A DNA stretch of 64,000 bases from Flavobacteriaceae bacterium (GTDB lineage: Bacteria; Bacteroidota; Bacteroidia; Flavobacteriales; Flavobacteriaceae). The notes under the pieces were generated by a model. It made no database searches, was not told the origin of the DNA, and was given only the letters and a program-made list of their open reading frames with translations. Both the position numbers and the translations under genes were made by a program. The stretch covers positions 124,001 through 188,000 of the forward strand of contig JABHWD010000018.1 of NCBI GenBank assembly GCA_018657955.1. The letters run 5' to 3'. Shown here piece by piece: positions 17,057 to 25,053 of the stretch; positions within the stretch are counted from its first letter, which is position 1, and each line of letters opens with the position of its first letter.

Positions 17057-18727
17057 TTATTTTTTCCACGTGTCCCTTAAAGCGACGGTTTTATTAAAAA
17101 CTGCGGCGTCCTTTGTGCTGTCTTTATCAACAACAAAATAGCCTTTTCTTTGAAATTGGAATCTTTCGTTTATTTTAGGGCTTGCCAAAGAGGGCTCTGC
17201 AAATCCTTTTTTTGTTTTAAGGGAGTTCGGGTTTAGGTCTTTTATAAAATCGTCCTCTGCGCCTGGATCCGGCACCATAAATAGTCTGTCATATTCTCTT
17301 ATTTCTACTGGAGTTGCGTGGGTTTTTGACACCCAGTGCAGCGTTCCTTTTACTTTTCTTAAGCTTTCTTCTGTTCCGCTGCCGCTTTTGCTTTTTGAAT
17401 CATATGTGCACTGCACCTCGACAATGTCTCCTTCTTTGTTTTTAATTGCTTTTTCTCCACAAACAATATATGCGCTCTTTAGTCTTACCTCTTTGCCTAT
17501 AGTAAGTCTAAAAAACTTTTTTCCTGCTTCTTCTAAAAAATCCTCTTTTTCAATGTACAGGTGTTTTGAAAAAGGAACCTTTCTGTGGCCAGCATTTTCT
17601 TGCTCAGGATTGTTTTCTGTTCTCAAAAACTCTTCTTGGTCTTCGGGGTAGTTTGTTATGGTTAATTTTAGCGGATTGATGACCACCATTTTTCTGTTAG
17701 AGGTTTTGTTTAGTTCGTCTCTTACGCAAAACTCTAGCAAAGAGACGTCTATAAGGTTTTCTCTTTTTGCAACGCCAATTTTATCAATAAAAGCTCTTAT
17801 TGCTCCCGGCGTGTAGCCTCTTCTTCTAAGCCCTGATATTGTTGGCATTCTTGGGTCGTCCCATCCAGAAACATGGCCTTTTTCAACAAGAGAAACAAGC
17901 TTCCGCTTGCTCATTATGGTGTAGCTCAAATTTAGGCGAGCAAACTCTCTCTGCTTGGGAACAACCTTAAGTCCTCTTTCCTTCATTGACTTAAGGCTTG
18001 CAACAAACCAGTCATAAAGCTTGCGGTGAGGCTGAAACTCTAAAGAACAAAAAGAGTGAGACACTTGTTCGCAATAATCACTTTGTCCGTGAGCCCAATC
18101 ATACATTGGATATATACACCATTTGTCTCCTGTTCTGTGGTGGGTTTTATACATTATTCTGTACATAACGGGGTCTCTTAAAAGCATGTTTGGGTCTGCC
18201 ATGTCTATTTTTGCTCTTAGTACGTGTGTACCTTCTTTATGTTTTCCCTCTCTCATTTCTCTAAAAATTTTCATGTTTTCCTCAACACTTCTTTCTCTAC
18301 AGGGGCTGTTTGAGCCTGTCTTTGTTGGGGTTCCTTTTTGTTCTGCAATTTGACTAGAGGTCTGAGAATCTGCATAGGCTTTTCCTGTGCTTATTAGGTG
18401 TTCTGCCCAGAAATACAGTTTTTCAAAATGGTCTGATGAATATGTGATTTTGTCCCACTTATAATTAAGCCAGGAAACGTCGTCAATAATTGCGTCCACA
18501 TACTCTTGCTCTTCTTTTGAGGGGTTTGTGTCATCAAATCTTAGGTTTACTGGGGCTTTATGTTTTTCTCCCAAGCCAAAATTAATACCAATAGCTTTTG
18601 CGTGCCCTATGTGTAAGTGTCCGTTTGGTTCTGGGGGAAATCTAAAACGAAGGTTTTTTTTGTTAAAAGCTCCAGCAAGGTCTTCGTTAATTATTTGTTC
18701 AATAAAATTTGTAGGATTTCTTTCCAA
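17057..18727 (-). CDS. glnS: Glutaminyl-tRNA synthetase
   Basis: 556 residues. The class I signature PEPNGHLHIGH lies at 32-42 and the KMSKS equivalent IMSKRKL near 268. The C-terminal beta-barrel anticodon-binding domains are present. It charges tRNA-Gln directly. The most 5' in-frame start that agrees with the family is TTG at 18725-18727 (MERNPTNF after initiation); a -7 element lies about 25 bp upstream at 18752-18759, which supports this start. Confidence 0.95.
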   Translation of the reverse strand: MERNPTNFIEQIINEDLAGAFNKKNLRFRFPPEPNGHLHIGHAKAIGINFGLGEKHKAPVNLRFDDTNPSKEEQEYVDAIIDDVSWLNYKWDKITYSSDHFEKLYFWAEHLISTGKAYADSQTSSQIAEQKGTPTKTGSNSPCRERSVEENMKIFREMREGKHKEGTHVLRAKIDMADPNMLLRDPVMYRIMYKTHHRTGDKWCIYPMYDWAHGQSDYCEQVSHSFCSLEFQPHRKLYDWFVASLKSMKERGLKVVPKQREFARLNLSYTIMSKRKLVSLVEKGHVSGWDDPRMPTISGLRRRGYTPGAIRAFIDKIGVAKRENLIDVSLLEFCVRDELNKTSNRKMVVINPLKLTITNYPEDQEEFLRTENNPEQENAGHRKVPFSKHLYIEKEDFLEEAGKKFFRLTIGKEVRLKSAYIVCGEKAIKNKEGDIVEVQCTYDSKSKSGSGTEESLRKVKGTLHWVSKTHATPVEIREYDRLFMVPDPGAEDDFIKDLNPNSLKTKKGFAEPSLASPKINERFQFQRKGYFVVDKDSTKDAAVFNKTVALRDTWKK

Positions 18728-18751
18728 GCTTAATTTGTTTTAATAAGTTTA

Positions 18752-18759
18752 CAAAGTTA
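18752..18759 (-). promoter_or_regulatory. Bacteroidetes -7 promoter element for glnS
   Basis: TAACTTTG on the minus strand, exact TAnnTTTG, 24 bp upstream of the TTG start codon of glnS. Confidence 0.55.
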
Positions 18760-18795
18760 TCAAAATAGAGTGATTATTTCTACTTTTATTCGCAA

Positions 18796-19158
18796 ATGAA
18801 GGGTGTTGTTAAAATAAAAAACATGAGGGTGTATGCCTTTCATGGCTGTCTAAAGGAGGAGTCAAAAATTGGAGGAGACTATTTGGTAAATCTTAGGGCG
18901 CACTGTGATTTGTCTTCTGCCGCCAGAACTGATCGCCTAGAAAACACGGCTAACTACACTCATCTAGCAAAAATTATTTCGAAAGAAATGGCTGTAAACT
19001 CTAAGCTTCTTGAGACTGTGGCGAAAAGAATAATTGATTCGTGTCTAAAAGAAGTTTCTGTTGTTACGCGCGTTGTCGTTAAAATAAGCAAGATCAATCC
19101 TCCCATTAATGCTGACGTTGAGTCTGTCGCTGTTCTTCTCGAAGGAAAAAGAAATTAA
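18796..19158 (+). CDS. folB: Dihydroneopterin aldolase
   Basis: 120 residues, normal for FolB. Features include the start VKIKNMRVYAFHGCLKEESKIGG-type strand and loop, and the conserved Glu-rich centre (Leu-Glu-Asn-Thr-Ala-Asn-Tyr at about 55-61) that holds the pterin. FolB cleaves dihydroneopterin to 6-hydroxymethyldihydropterin in folate synthesis. It is divergent from glnS. A near-match -7 element (TACTTTTA, 18781-18788) lies 7 bp before the ATG. Confidence 0.93.
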   Translation: MKGVVKIKNMRVYAFHGCLKEESKIGGDYLVNLRAHCDLSSAARTDRLENTANYTHLAKIISKEMAVNSKLLETVAKRIIDSCLKEVSVVTRVVVKISKINPPINADVESVAVLLEGKRN

Positions 19159-19182
19159 GGTCTGTTTTTAAATTTTTTATTC

Positions 19183-19190
19183 TAAATTTG
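19183..19190 (+). promoter_or_regulatory. -7 promoter element for tRNA-Cys
   Basis: TAAATTTG, exact TAnnTTTG, ending 14 bp before the first base of the tRNA. This is the expected spacing for transcription starting a few bases upstream of the mature 5' end. Confidence 0.6.
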
Positions 19191-19204
19191 CCCTCCAACA
19201 ATAT

Positions 19205-19275
19205 GGCGTCTTGGCCGAGCGGCTAGGCTGAGGTCTGCAAAACCTCCTACGGCGGTTCGAATCCGCCAGGCGCCT
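19205..19275 (+). tRNA. tRNA-Cys (anticodon GCA)
   Basis: A 71-base cloverleaf. Acceptor stem GGCGTCT pairs with AGGCGCC (one G-U). D stem GCC/GGC, anticodon stem GAGGT/ACCTC with loop CTGCAAA (anticodon GCA), T stem GGCGG/CCGCC with loop TTCGAAT. The discriminator base is T, as in nearly all tRNA-Cys. The CCA end is not encoded. Confidence 0.97.
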
Positions 19276-19293
19276 CTTCTTTTCTTGTTGCTA

Positions 19294-19917
19294 TTAAGAG
19301 CTTTGGAGCCCTCCTATTATCAGCACCACTCCACTTATCACCAAAATAAGCGCCAGGAGAGACTTTACAAAAACAATTGTCTTCTCGTTAATAAAGACTT
19401 TTAGCCGGCGTGCTAACAGGATTTTTCCTAAATCTGTTACAAAATAAGAAAGAAGAACTATTGCGAAAAAAAGAAGAAAACTAGGCGAGTCGCTTCCTGT
19501 TGTTGGCCCAGCAACTATTGTTACGCCACCCCAAAAAATTAGAACCCCTACGTTAAAAATGTTTATTGCAAAGCCCTTTGCTGCTAGCCCAAAATAGTTG
19601 TGTTTTGATTCAGTAACTTCTATTTTTTCTTCTTGTTTTTTTCTTGTTAACCAGGAATACATGCCGAAAAAGAGTATTATTGTCCCCCCCAGGACAAACA
19701 TCCCCTCTTTGTTGCTTTCGCTTAAAAACAGCTTAACGCTTCCATAATATGTTGCTGTTATAAAAAGCACGTCTGCGATAATAACGCCTAAATCAAACGC
19801 AACCGCGGCTCTTACCCCTTTTGTTATGCTTGTTTCTAAAAGAACCCAAAAAACAGGGCCCATTATAAAGGCCGTAAAAAACCCTACAGATATTGGGGTT
19901 ATATAGTTAAAGTCCAC
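19294..19917 (-). CDS. LysE/RhtB-type family exporter
   Basis: 207 residues with about six hydrophobic helices and the N-terminal GFFTAFIMGPVFWVLLE segment, matching the LysE translocator fold (usually starting with a PGP-like motif; here GPVF). Family members export amino acids; the substrate is not known. It starts with GTG at 19917, overlapping the DUF2807 stop codon by one base (TAGTG), so translation of the two genes is probably coupled. Confidence 0.8.
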   Translation of the reverse strand: MDFNYITPISVGFFTAFIMGPVFWVLLETSITKGVRAAVAFDLGVIIADVLFITATYYGSVKLFLSESNKEGMFVLGGTIILFFGMYSWLTRKKQEEKIEVTESKHNYFGLAAKGFAINIFNVGVLIFWGGVTIVAGPTTGSDSPSFLLFFAIVLLSYFVTDLGKILLARRLKVFINEKTIVFVKSLLALILVISGVVLIIGGLQSS

Positions 19918-20597
19918 TAGTTCTCGTATAAATAATTTATGGTTCCTCCGGCCAGCTTGTTTTCTACAATTTTTCTTGTTTTCGAATGAACATTTACTGT
20001 TCCTCCCGCCCGTACGTTTACCTTTAGTGTGTTTTTAGCAAACACGTCTGCAACGGCTCCTGTTGTTAGAAAAACCTCTGTTTCTTCAGTCTCTAGTCCG
20101 GAGGCTTTGAGCTCTGCTCCGGTGTTTACCTTTGCCCTGTGATACTGTGTTTTTCCTTGTACATCCATTGTTGCTCCTGAGCTTGTGTTTGTGGAAAAGC
20201 TTGTTGTGTTTATATTAAAAACAACTCTTGCTCCTTCGTCTGCCTTCACATAGATGTTTTCTTGACTTATCGTGTCTTTTGAGTAAACAAAAGCCCCTTC
20301 ATGAACATATATTTTTTCAATATTATTGTAAAAAATTTTTACTTTAGTGTTTGCACCCCTAAAGCGCCTCTCTATTCCCATTCTTACCTTTAGTTCGCCG
20401 TTTTTGTTTTTAATTACAATGCTATTTGAGTATTCTCCTGTTACCTCTGCATGGTTTTCTTCTGCCCTTACTAATTCTATATTTACAAGGTCATACACTT
20501 TGAGAATATTAAAGTCTCCTATTTTTCTGCTGTTCTCGTTCTGAGAAAATATTGTTTGTGTTATAAGTAGTGCTGTTAGAAGTATTTTTGTTTTCAT
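19917..20597 (-). CDS. DUF2807 'head GIN' domain secreted protein
   Basis: 226 residues with a signal peptide (cleavage after about residue 18, IFSQN). The rest is a repetitive beta-helix-like string of short strands (IKNKNGELKVRMG, VKADEGARVVFN, VNVRAGGTVNVHS) that is typical of the DUF2807 putative auto-transporter adhesin family common in Bacteroidetes. No enzyme activity is assigned. It lies between rnr (13 bp) and the LysE-type gene on one strand. Confidence 0.8.
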   Translation of the reverse strand: MKTKILLTALLITQTIFSQNENSRKIGDFNILKVYDLVNIELVRAEENHAEVTGEYSNSIVIKNKNGELKVRMGIERRFRGANTKVKIFYNNIEKIYVHEGAFVYSKDTISQENIYVKADEGARVVFNINTTSFSTNTSSGATMDVQGKTQYHRAKVNTGAELKASGLETEETEVFLTTGAVADVFAKNTLKVNVRAGGTVNVHSKTRKIVENKLAGGTINYLYEN

Positions 20598-20610
20598 GTG
20601 TGTAAAATTA

Positions 20611-22554
20611 TTAAATAATTATAAAATCTAAGTGTTTTTTTATAAGATTTGTCTTTTTTACCATAACCATAACCTCGTCTCCTAGTCTGTATTTTTTTTC
20701 TGTTTCTCTTCCTATAAGAGCCTGCTCTTCTTCTTTAAAAACAAACCTGTCTCCTTTTATGTCTCTTATATATACCATTCCTTCACACTTGTTTTCTTCT
20801 AGCTCTACATATAGGCCCCATTCTGTTATGCCCGAAATAATTCCTTTATATTTTATTTCTTTTTTGTCTTCCATGTATTTTATCTGCATGTATTTTATTG
20901 AATCTCTTTCTGCTTTTACTGCTGTTGTTTCCTTTTCTGAACAATACTTGCACTTTTCTGAAAGCCCTTTTAGTGTTTGATTGTTTTCTTTGTTTAAGCA
21001 CTCATTTAAAAGCCGGTGAACTAAAATGTCTGGATACCTTCTTATGGGAGACGTAAAATGCGTGTAGTGCTTAAAGGCTAGGCCGTAATGGCCGATGTTT
21101 TGTGTTGAATATTCTGCTTTGCTCATACTTCTTATGGCAAGGGTTTCTATTAAGTTTTGTTCTTTTTTCCCCTTTACGTCTCTTAATAGTTTGTTTAGTG
21201 TTCTTGATGTCCCTTCTCTTGAAGATATGTCCAGGCTATATCCAAACTCCTTTACAATTGTTTTTAACACTTTAAGCTTTTCGTTGTCTGGGGCGTCGTG
21301 TATTCTATAGACGCCTGGTTCTTTCTTTTCTTTCTTAAAAAGCTCTGCTACTTTCTTGTTGGCCAGCAGCATAAATTCTTCTATCAATTTGTTTGCTTCT
21401 TTGTTTTCCTTAAAAATCACTTCTATTGGGTTTTTTAGAGAGTCTAGTTTAAACTTGATTTCCTTCTTATTAAAATTAATAGATCCTTGTTTTTTTCTTT
21501 CTTCTCTTACTGTTAAGGCAACTTCGTTTAAAATTACAATTGCATTTACCATCTCCTTTCTTACTTCATAGCTTTTGTTGTTTAGTGCTATTTCCTTGCT
21601 TATCTTTCCTTTTTTTGTTTCTATTATTTCTTGTGCTTCTGCATAAGAAAATCTCCTGTCACTTTTAATAACCGTTTTTCCAAACCACTCCTCTAAAACC
21701 ACTCCTTTGTTGTTTATCTTAAATATTGCGGAGAAGGTATATTTTTCCTCTTGCGGTCTTAAGGAGCACACCATGTTTGACAAAATTTCTGGCAACATTG
21801 GAACAACTCTGTCCACTAAATATATAGAGGTTGCCCTATTAAAAGCTTCTTTGTCTAAAATTGAATTACTTTCTACATAGTGTCCTACATCTGCAATGTG
21901 AACTCCTATTTCATATATTTCTTTATCTATTTCCTTAAATGAAATTGCATCATCAAAATCTTTTGCATCTTCAGGATCTATTGTAAAAGTTAGTGTTTCT
22001 CTTACGTCTCTTCTTTTTTCTATTTCATTTTTTCTTATTTGTTTGCTTATTTTTTTTGCATACTCCTCTACTTCCCTTGGAAATTCTAAAGGAAGTTCAT
22101 GGTTTTTTATAATGGTGTGTATTTCTGTTTCATGATCTCCCGGTTTTCCTAAAACTTCTATCACCTTTCCTGTAGGTGACATCTCGTTTTTTCTCCATTT
22201 CAAAACCTCTACAACCACCTTGTCTCCGTCCTGTGCCTTGTTTATGTTATCCTTTGGAATAAATATATCTACATCTATTTTCTTTCCATCTAATATGGCA
22301 AATGCAAAATTTTCATTTATTTGAATTGTTCCTACGTAGCTTTTTTTGTCTCTATTAATTAATTTTTCAACTGTAGCTAAGTATTTTCCTTTTCTTTTTC
22401 TTTTGTTTATAAAAAACTCTACTTCATCATCATGAAAATATTTTAAAGAGTGTTTGTTCAGAAAAATCTTGTGTTCTATATTTTTAGATATTATAGTAGC
22501 TTCTCCTTTGGAATTTATATCTATTTTTCCTTTTAATGTTTTATTTGTATTCAA
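20611..22554 (-). CDS. rnr: Ribonuclease R
   Basis: 647 residues: N-terminal cold-shock-like domains (about 60-130), a complete RNB catalytic domain with the acidic cluster DPEDAKDFDDA at 193-203, and a C-terminal S1 domain from about residue 570. The 3'-to-5' exonuclease degrades structured RNA and takes part in rRNA and tRNA turnover. It is shorter than typical RNase R (about 720-800) because it lacks the N-terminal extension. It starts at the edge of the AT-rich origin-like segment and is transcribed away from it. Confidence 0.93.
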   Translation of the reverse strand: MNTNKTLKGKIDINSKGEATIISKNIEHKIFLNKHSLKYFHDDEVEFFINKRKRKGKYLATVEKLINRDKKSYVGTIQINENFAFAILDGKKIDVDIFIPKDNINKAQDGDKVVVEVLKWRKNEMSPTGKVIEVLGKPGDHETEIHTIIKNHELPLEFPREVEEYAKKISKQIRKNEIEKRRDVRETLTFTIDPEDAKDFDDAISFKEIDKEIYEIGVHIADVGHYVESNSILDKEAFNRATSIYLVDRVVPMLPEILSNMVCSLRPQEEKYTFSAIFKINNKGVVLEEWFGKTVIKSDRRFSYAEAQEIIETKKGKISKEIALNNKSYEVRKEMVNAIVILNEVALTVREERKKQGSINFNKKEIKFKLDSLKNPIEVIFKENKEANKLIEEFMLLANKKVAELFKKEKKEPGVYRIHDAPDNEKLKVLKTIVKEFGYSLDISSREGTSRTLNKLLRDVKGKKEQNLIETLAIRSMSKAEYSTQNIGHYGLAFKHYTHFTSPIRRYPDILVHRLLNECLNKENNQTLKGLSEKCKYCSEKETTAVKAERDSIKYMQIKYMEDKKEIKYKGIISGITEWGLYVELEENKCEGMVYIRDIKGDRFVFKEEEQALIGRETEKKYRLGDEVMVMVKKTNLIKKHLDFIII

Positions 22555-22691
22555 TTTTTCCTATACTTAAATTATATTTATACAAAACTACACTTTAAAA
22601 GAATTTTATAAATTTTAAATGAAAGAGTTTATACACAGCATATCATTATAATATCTTAATTTTTTAAAATATTTTATTATATATAATGGAT

Positions 22692-22703
22692 TGTTAATTA
22701 ACA
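22692..22703. repeat. 12-bp palindrome
   Basis: TGTTAATTAACA, a perfect palindrome inside the candidate origin segment. Role unknown; it could be a protein-binding site. Confidence 0.6.
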
Positions 22704-22704
22704 C

Positions 22705-22769
22705 AACAACTTAATAGTTAATAGTTGTTTATATAGATATTAAACACTTATTAAGATCTAATAAACAAC
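22705..22769. repeat. Nested inverted repeats in the candidate origin
   Basis: Three overlapping pairs: AACAACT (22705-22711) with AGTTGTT (22723-22729); CTTAATA (22710-22716) with TATTAAG (22749-22755); GTTGTTTAT (22724-22732) with ATAAACAAC (22761-22769). All arms match perfectly. In such AT-rich DNA short matches occur by chance, but the 9-bp pair with GC positions kept is less likely to be chance. Confidence 0.5.
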
Positions 22770-22843
22770 ATATTATTATGTAAATAATTTATAATCAACA
22801 ATTTATATACTATATTAACAATAAGAATAAAGGTTATAAAAAA

Positions 22844-22884
22844 GAAAACTTTTAATAAAAAAAAAGAAGAAAACTTTTAATAAA
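22844..22884 (+). repeat. Two 16-bp direct repeats, 25 bp apart
   Basis: GAAAACTTTTAATAAA occurs exactly at 22844-22859 and 22869-22884. A third, shortened relative (AATAAAGTTTTAAT) follows near 22901. They could be iteron-like sites or the product of slippage in A-rich DNA. Confidence 0.6.
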
Positions 22885-23029
22885 GCAAAAAAAAATATTA
22901 ATAAAGTTTTAATTATTTTGGAAAAGAATATTTTGAAAAAACAAAAAAAAAACAGACCACAAAGTTTTATAGTAGAGAGCAGTAGTTATCAAAACATATA
23001 AAAAGAGTTATTAACAAAAAAGGAAAAAA

Positions 23030-23461
23030 ATGAAAATTTCTATAGGTAACGATCACGCAGGAACTCAGCATAAAAAAGAGATAGTAAAACATATAGAGAA
23101 AAAAGGAATTGAAACAGTAAATCACGGAACAGACGGAGAAGAAAGCGTTGATTATCCTGATTTAGCACACCCTGTAGCGGAAGATGTTAAAAACAAAAGG
23201 ACAGACCTAGGAATAGTAATATGTGGAAGCGGAAACGGAGTGGCTATGACCGCAAACAAACACAACAACATAAGAGCGGCAATATGCTGGAACAAGGAAG
23301 CGGCAAAACTAGCAAGAGAGCATAACGATGCAAATATTATAAGCATTCCAGCAAGGGTTGTTTCAATAAAAGAAGCAAAAGAAATAGTCGAAGTTTTTTT
23401 AAACACAAGATTTGAAGGAGGAAGACACAAACGAAGAACAGACAAAATAAATGTCAAATGA
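23030..23461 (+). CDS. rpiB: Ribose-5-phosphate isomerase B
   Basis: 143 residues. The family signature is intact: GNDHAG at 7-11, the catalytic Cys65 in ICGSGNGVAMTANK, and the phosphate-binding arginines near the end. RpiB interconverts ribose-5-phosphate and ribulose-5-phosphate. Its coding strand is strikingly A-rich, unlike plus-strand genes before 22.6 kb. The stop overlaps the next gene's ATG by 4 bp (ATGA). Confidence 0.95.
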   Translation: MKISIGNDHAGTQHKKEIVKHIEKKGIETVNHGTDGEESVDYPDLAHPVAEDVKNKRTDLGIVICGSGNGVAMTANKHNNIRAAICWNKEAAKLAREHNDANIISIPARVVSIKEAKEIVEVFLNTRFEGGRHKRRTDKINVK

Positions 23462-23901
23462 AAATAGAGGTTAAAAAATTTAAAGATCTTTCTGTTGAGG
23501 AAATATATGAGATATTAAAGCTAAGGTCTGAGGTGTTTGTGGTTGAACAAGAGTGCGTATATCAAGACATAGACGGAAAAGACAAAAAAGCCATGCACTT
23601 GATGGGAAAAAAAGACAACGAGATAATTGCATATACGAGAATATTAGACGGCGGAGACTATTATGAATTACCAAGCATAGCAAGAGTGGTGGTAAAAAAG
23701 AAAACACGAGGGGAGGAAAGAGGAAAAGAAATAATGAAGGAGTCCATAAAGTACATTAAAGAAAACTTACAAGAAAAAACAATAGTGCTGGCAGCACAAA
23801 AATATTTAGACAAGTTTTATAAAGAACTGGGCTTTATAGTTGAGGGGGAAGAATATTTAGAGGACGGAATTCCTCATCAAAAAATGAAGCTAAAACCCTA
23901 G
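23458..23901 (+). CDS. GNAT-family acetyltransferase, ElaA-like
   Basis: 147 residues. It opens with the ElaA-type pattern (LRSEVFVVEQECVYQDIDGKD at about 21-41) and has the GNAT acetyl-CoA loop degenerate as VKKKTRGEERGKEIM. GNAT enzymes move an acetyl group from acetyl-CoA to an amine; the acceptor is unknown. It overlaps rpiB by 4 bp and converges on the OmpA gene with a 4-bp overlap. Confidence 0.82.
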   Translation: MKIEVKKFKDLSVEEIYEILKLRSEVFVVEQECVYQDIDGKDKKAMHLMGKKDNEIIAYTRILDGGDYYELPSIARVVVKKKTRGEERGKEIMKESIKYIKENLQEKTIVLAAQKYLDKFYKELGFIVEGEEYLEDGIPHQKMKLKP

Positions 23902-24683
23902 TTAGAAAAGACGACAATTTCAACCCTTCTGTCTTTATCAGCAGACCCCCCTAAAGGAAAACGGTGACCAAACCCCTCATAAGACATTCGAGATTTTTCT
24001 ATGCCCTTTTCTAAAAAATAATCATAAACATATTTAGCACGAGCAACAGAAAGATTTCTTTCTTTAGTTCTTTTATCGATAGCGTCTATTTTTCCCTCAG
24101 TACAACAAACATGCCCCTGAATTACAAAAGAGAAGCCTTCTTTTGTAAGGGTTTTTGCCAGACTGCTTAGAATTTCTTTAGACCCGCGAGTCAAGTAGCT
24201 ATAGCCCGATATAAAATGAACATTATTAAGAACAATAGGGCTAGAGGTGTTTAGGCTTGTTTCAGAGATAGTGGCGGGATCAAGATAGCTAACAACAACG
24301 TCGACACGCCTGTTAAGAGATCTGACAATTTCTGGATCGTCAGAAGGATAAACATTTAGCAAGACCTCTCCTTTTCCGTCAACGGAAATAATTTTATCAG
24401 GAAAAAAAGAAAGAGAAGAAAAAACCCCTCTTATAGCATTAGCCCGGTTTTGAGACAAAACCAGATTATAGTTTTCTGCACCAATATCATCACAAAAACC
24501 AGAAATTTCTATTTTTAACAAGCCTCTCTTGGGAAGGGCTTTAACAAAACTAAAAAGGCGTGCCTTTTCTGTTTGCACCATAAAGTACTCGTCAGTATCA
24601 AAATAAATAGCGTGTTCAACATTAAATTGAGAAGAACAAAAAAAAGGGAAAAACAGAAAAAAAAGAAAAAAGGGTCTAGTCAT
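23898..24683 (-). CDS. OmpA-like protein with two tandem OmpA domains
   Basis: 261 residues with a signal peptide. Residues about 25-135 form one OmpA/peptidoglycan-binding-like domain (ISGFCDDIGAENYNLVLSQNRANAI) and about 150-261 a second (IQGHVCCTEGK ... LSVARAKYVYDYFLEKGI ... RRVEIVVF). OmpA C-domains bind diaminopimelate of peptidoglycan and tie the outer membrane to the wall. The canonical D..R pair is partly kept in both. It is the last gene of an overlapping MBL, M1, rnpA, OmpA run. Confidence 0.8.
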   Translation of the reverse strand: MTRPFFLFFLFFPFFCSSQFNVEHAIYFDTDEYFMVQTEKARLFSFVKALPKRGLLKIEISGFCDDIGAENYNLVLSQNRANAIRGVFSSLSFFPDKIISVDGKGEVLLNVYPSDDPEIVRSLNRRVDVVVSYLDPATISETSLNTSSPIVLNNVHFISGYSYLTRGSKEILSSLAKTLTKEGFSFVIQGHVCCTEGKIDAIDKRTKERNLSVARAKYVYDYFLEKGIEKSRMSYEGFGHRFPLGGSADKDRRVEIVVFSN

Positions 24684-25053
24684 TTTTAATGGCTTCAGCG
24701 AAAGACAAAAGTAAGGATTTTATTTTATCAGAAACAACAGAAAAAGAAGGAGGATTGCTTTCAAGACACAAAAACATTAGGTTATAATAAGTTTTCTTTG
24801 AATTTAAAACAGCACCAGAACAAAGACGAAAAGACTCTCGCATTAATCGCTTGGTTTTGTTTCTGTTAACAGCCAGAGCCTGGTTCTTTTTGCCTACAGA
24901 AAAGCCAACACAAAGCCCGCAAGGGTTTTTCTTTTGCTGCTTTAAGTAGACCAAACTAAACCCAGGAACCTTTAAATATTTGCCTTTTGAAAAAAGCAAA
25001 TCAATTGTCTTGGCAGACTTTAGTTTGTTGTTGGAAGAAAGTATCACAGACAT
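24676..25053 (-). CDS. rnpA: Ribonuclease P protein component
   Basis: 125 residues, basic, with the RNR-motif region VNRNKTKRLMRESFRL at about 73-88 that contacts RNase P RNA. It helps cleave the 5' leader of tRNA precursors. The start overlaps the M1 peptidase stop by one base (TAATG) and the stop overlaps the OmpA start by 8 bp, so all are one transcript. rpmH and dnaA, its usual partners in many bacteria, are not next to it here. Confidence 0.92.
   Translation of the reverse strand: MSVILSSNNKLKSAKTIDLLFSKGKYLKVPGFSLVYLKQQKKNPCGLCVGFSVGKKNQALAVNRNKTKRLMRESFRLCSGAVLNSKKTYYNLMFLCLESNPPSFSVVSDKIKSLLLSFAEAIKND

Larger units (their letters stand above)
22555..23029. other. AT-rich intergenic segment, candidate replication origin (oriC)
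   Basis: A gene-free 475-bp stretch with very few G or C bases between divergent rnr and rpiB. It contains words close to the DnaA box (TTATACACA at 22629-22637; TTATTAACA at 23008-23016; one-mismatch forms TAATAAACA near 22760 and TAATCAACA near 22792), a 12-bp palindrome at 22692-22703, nested inverted repeats at 22705-22769, and 16-bp direct repeats at 22844-22884. The + strand is T-rich before it and A-rich after it in genes of both orientations, the sign of a replichore switch. parS, mnmG and rnpA lie within 11 kb. A terminus would also give a switch but would not explain parS. Confidence 0.6.

Noticed and set aside
17069-17074. CACGTG as another ParB site near 17.07 kb
   Set aside because: Only the central hexamer matches; the flanking arms do not fit the parS palindrome.
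22760-22790. dif site (XerCD) in the AT-rich segment
   Set aside because: A half-site-like TTATGTAAAT is present, but the opposite arm does not match, and parS nearby argues for an origin rather than a terminus.
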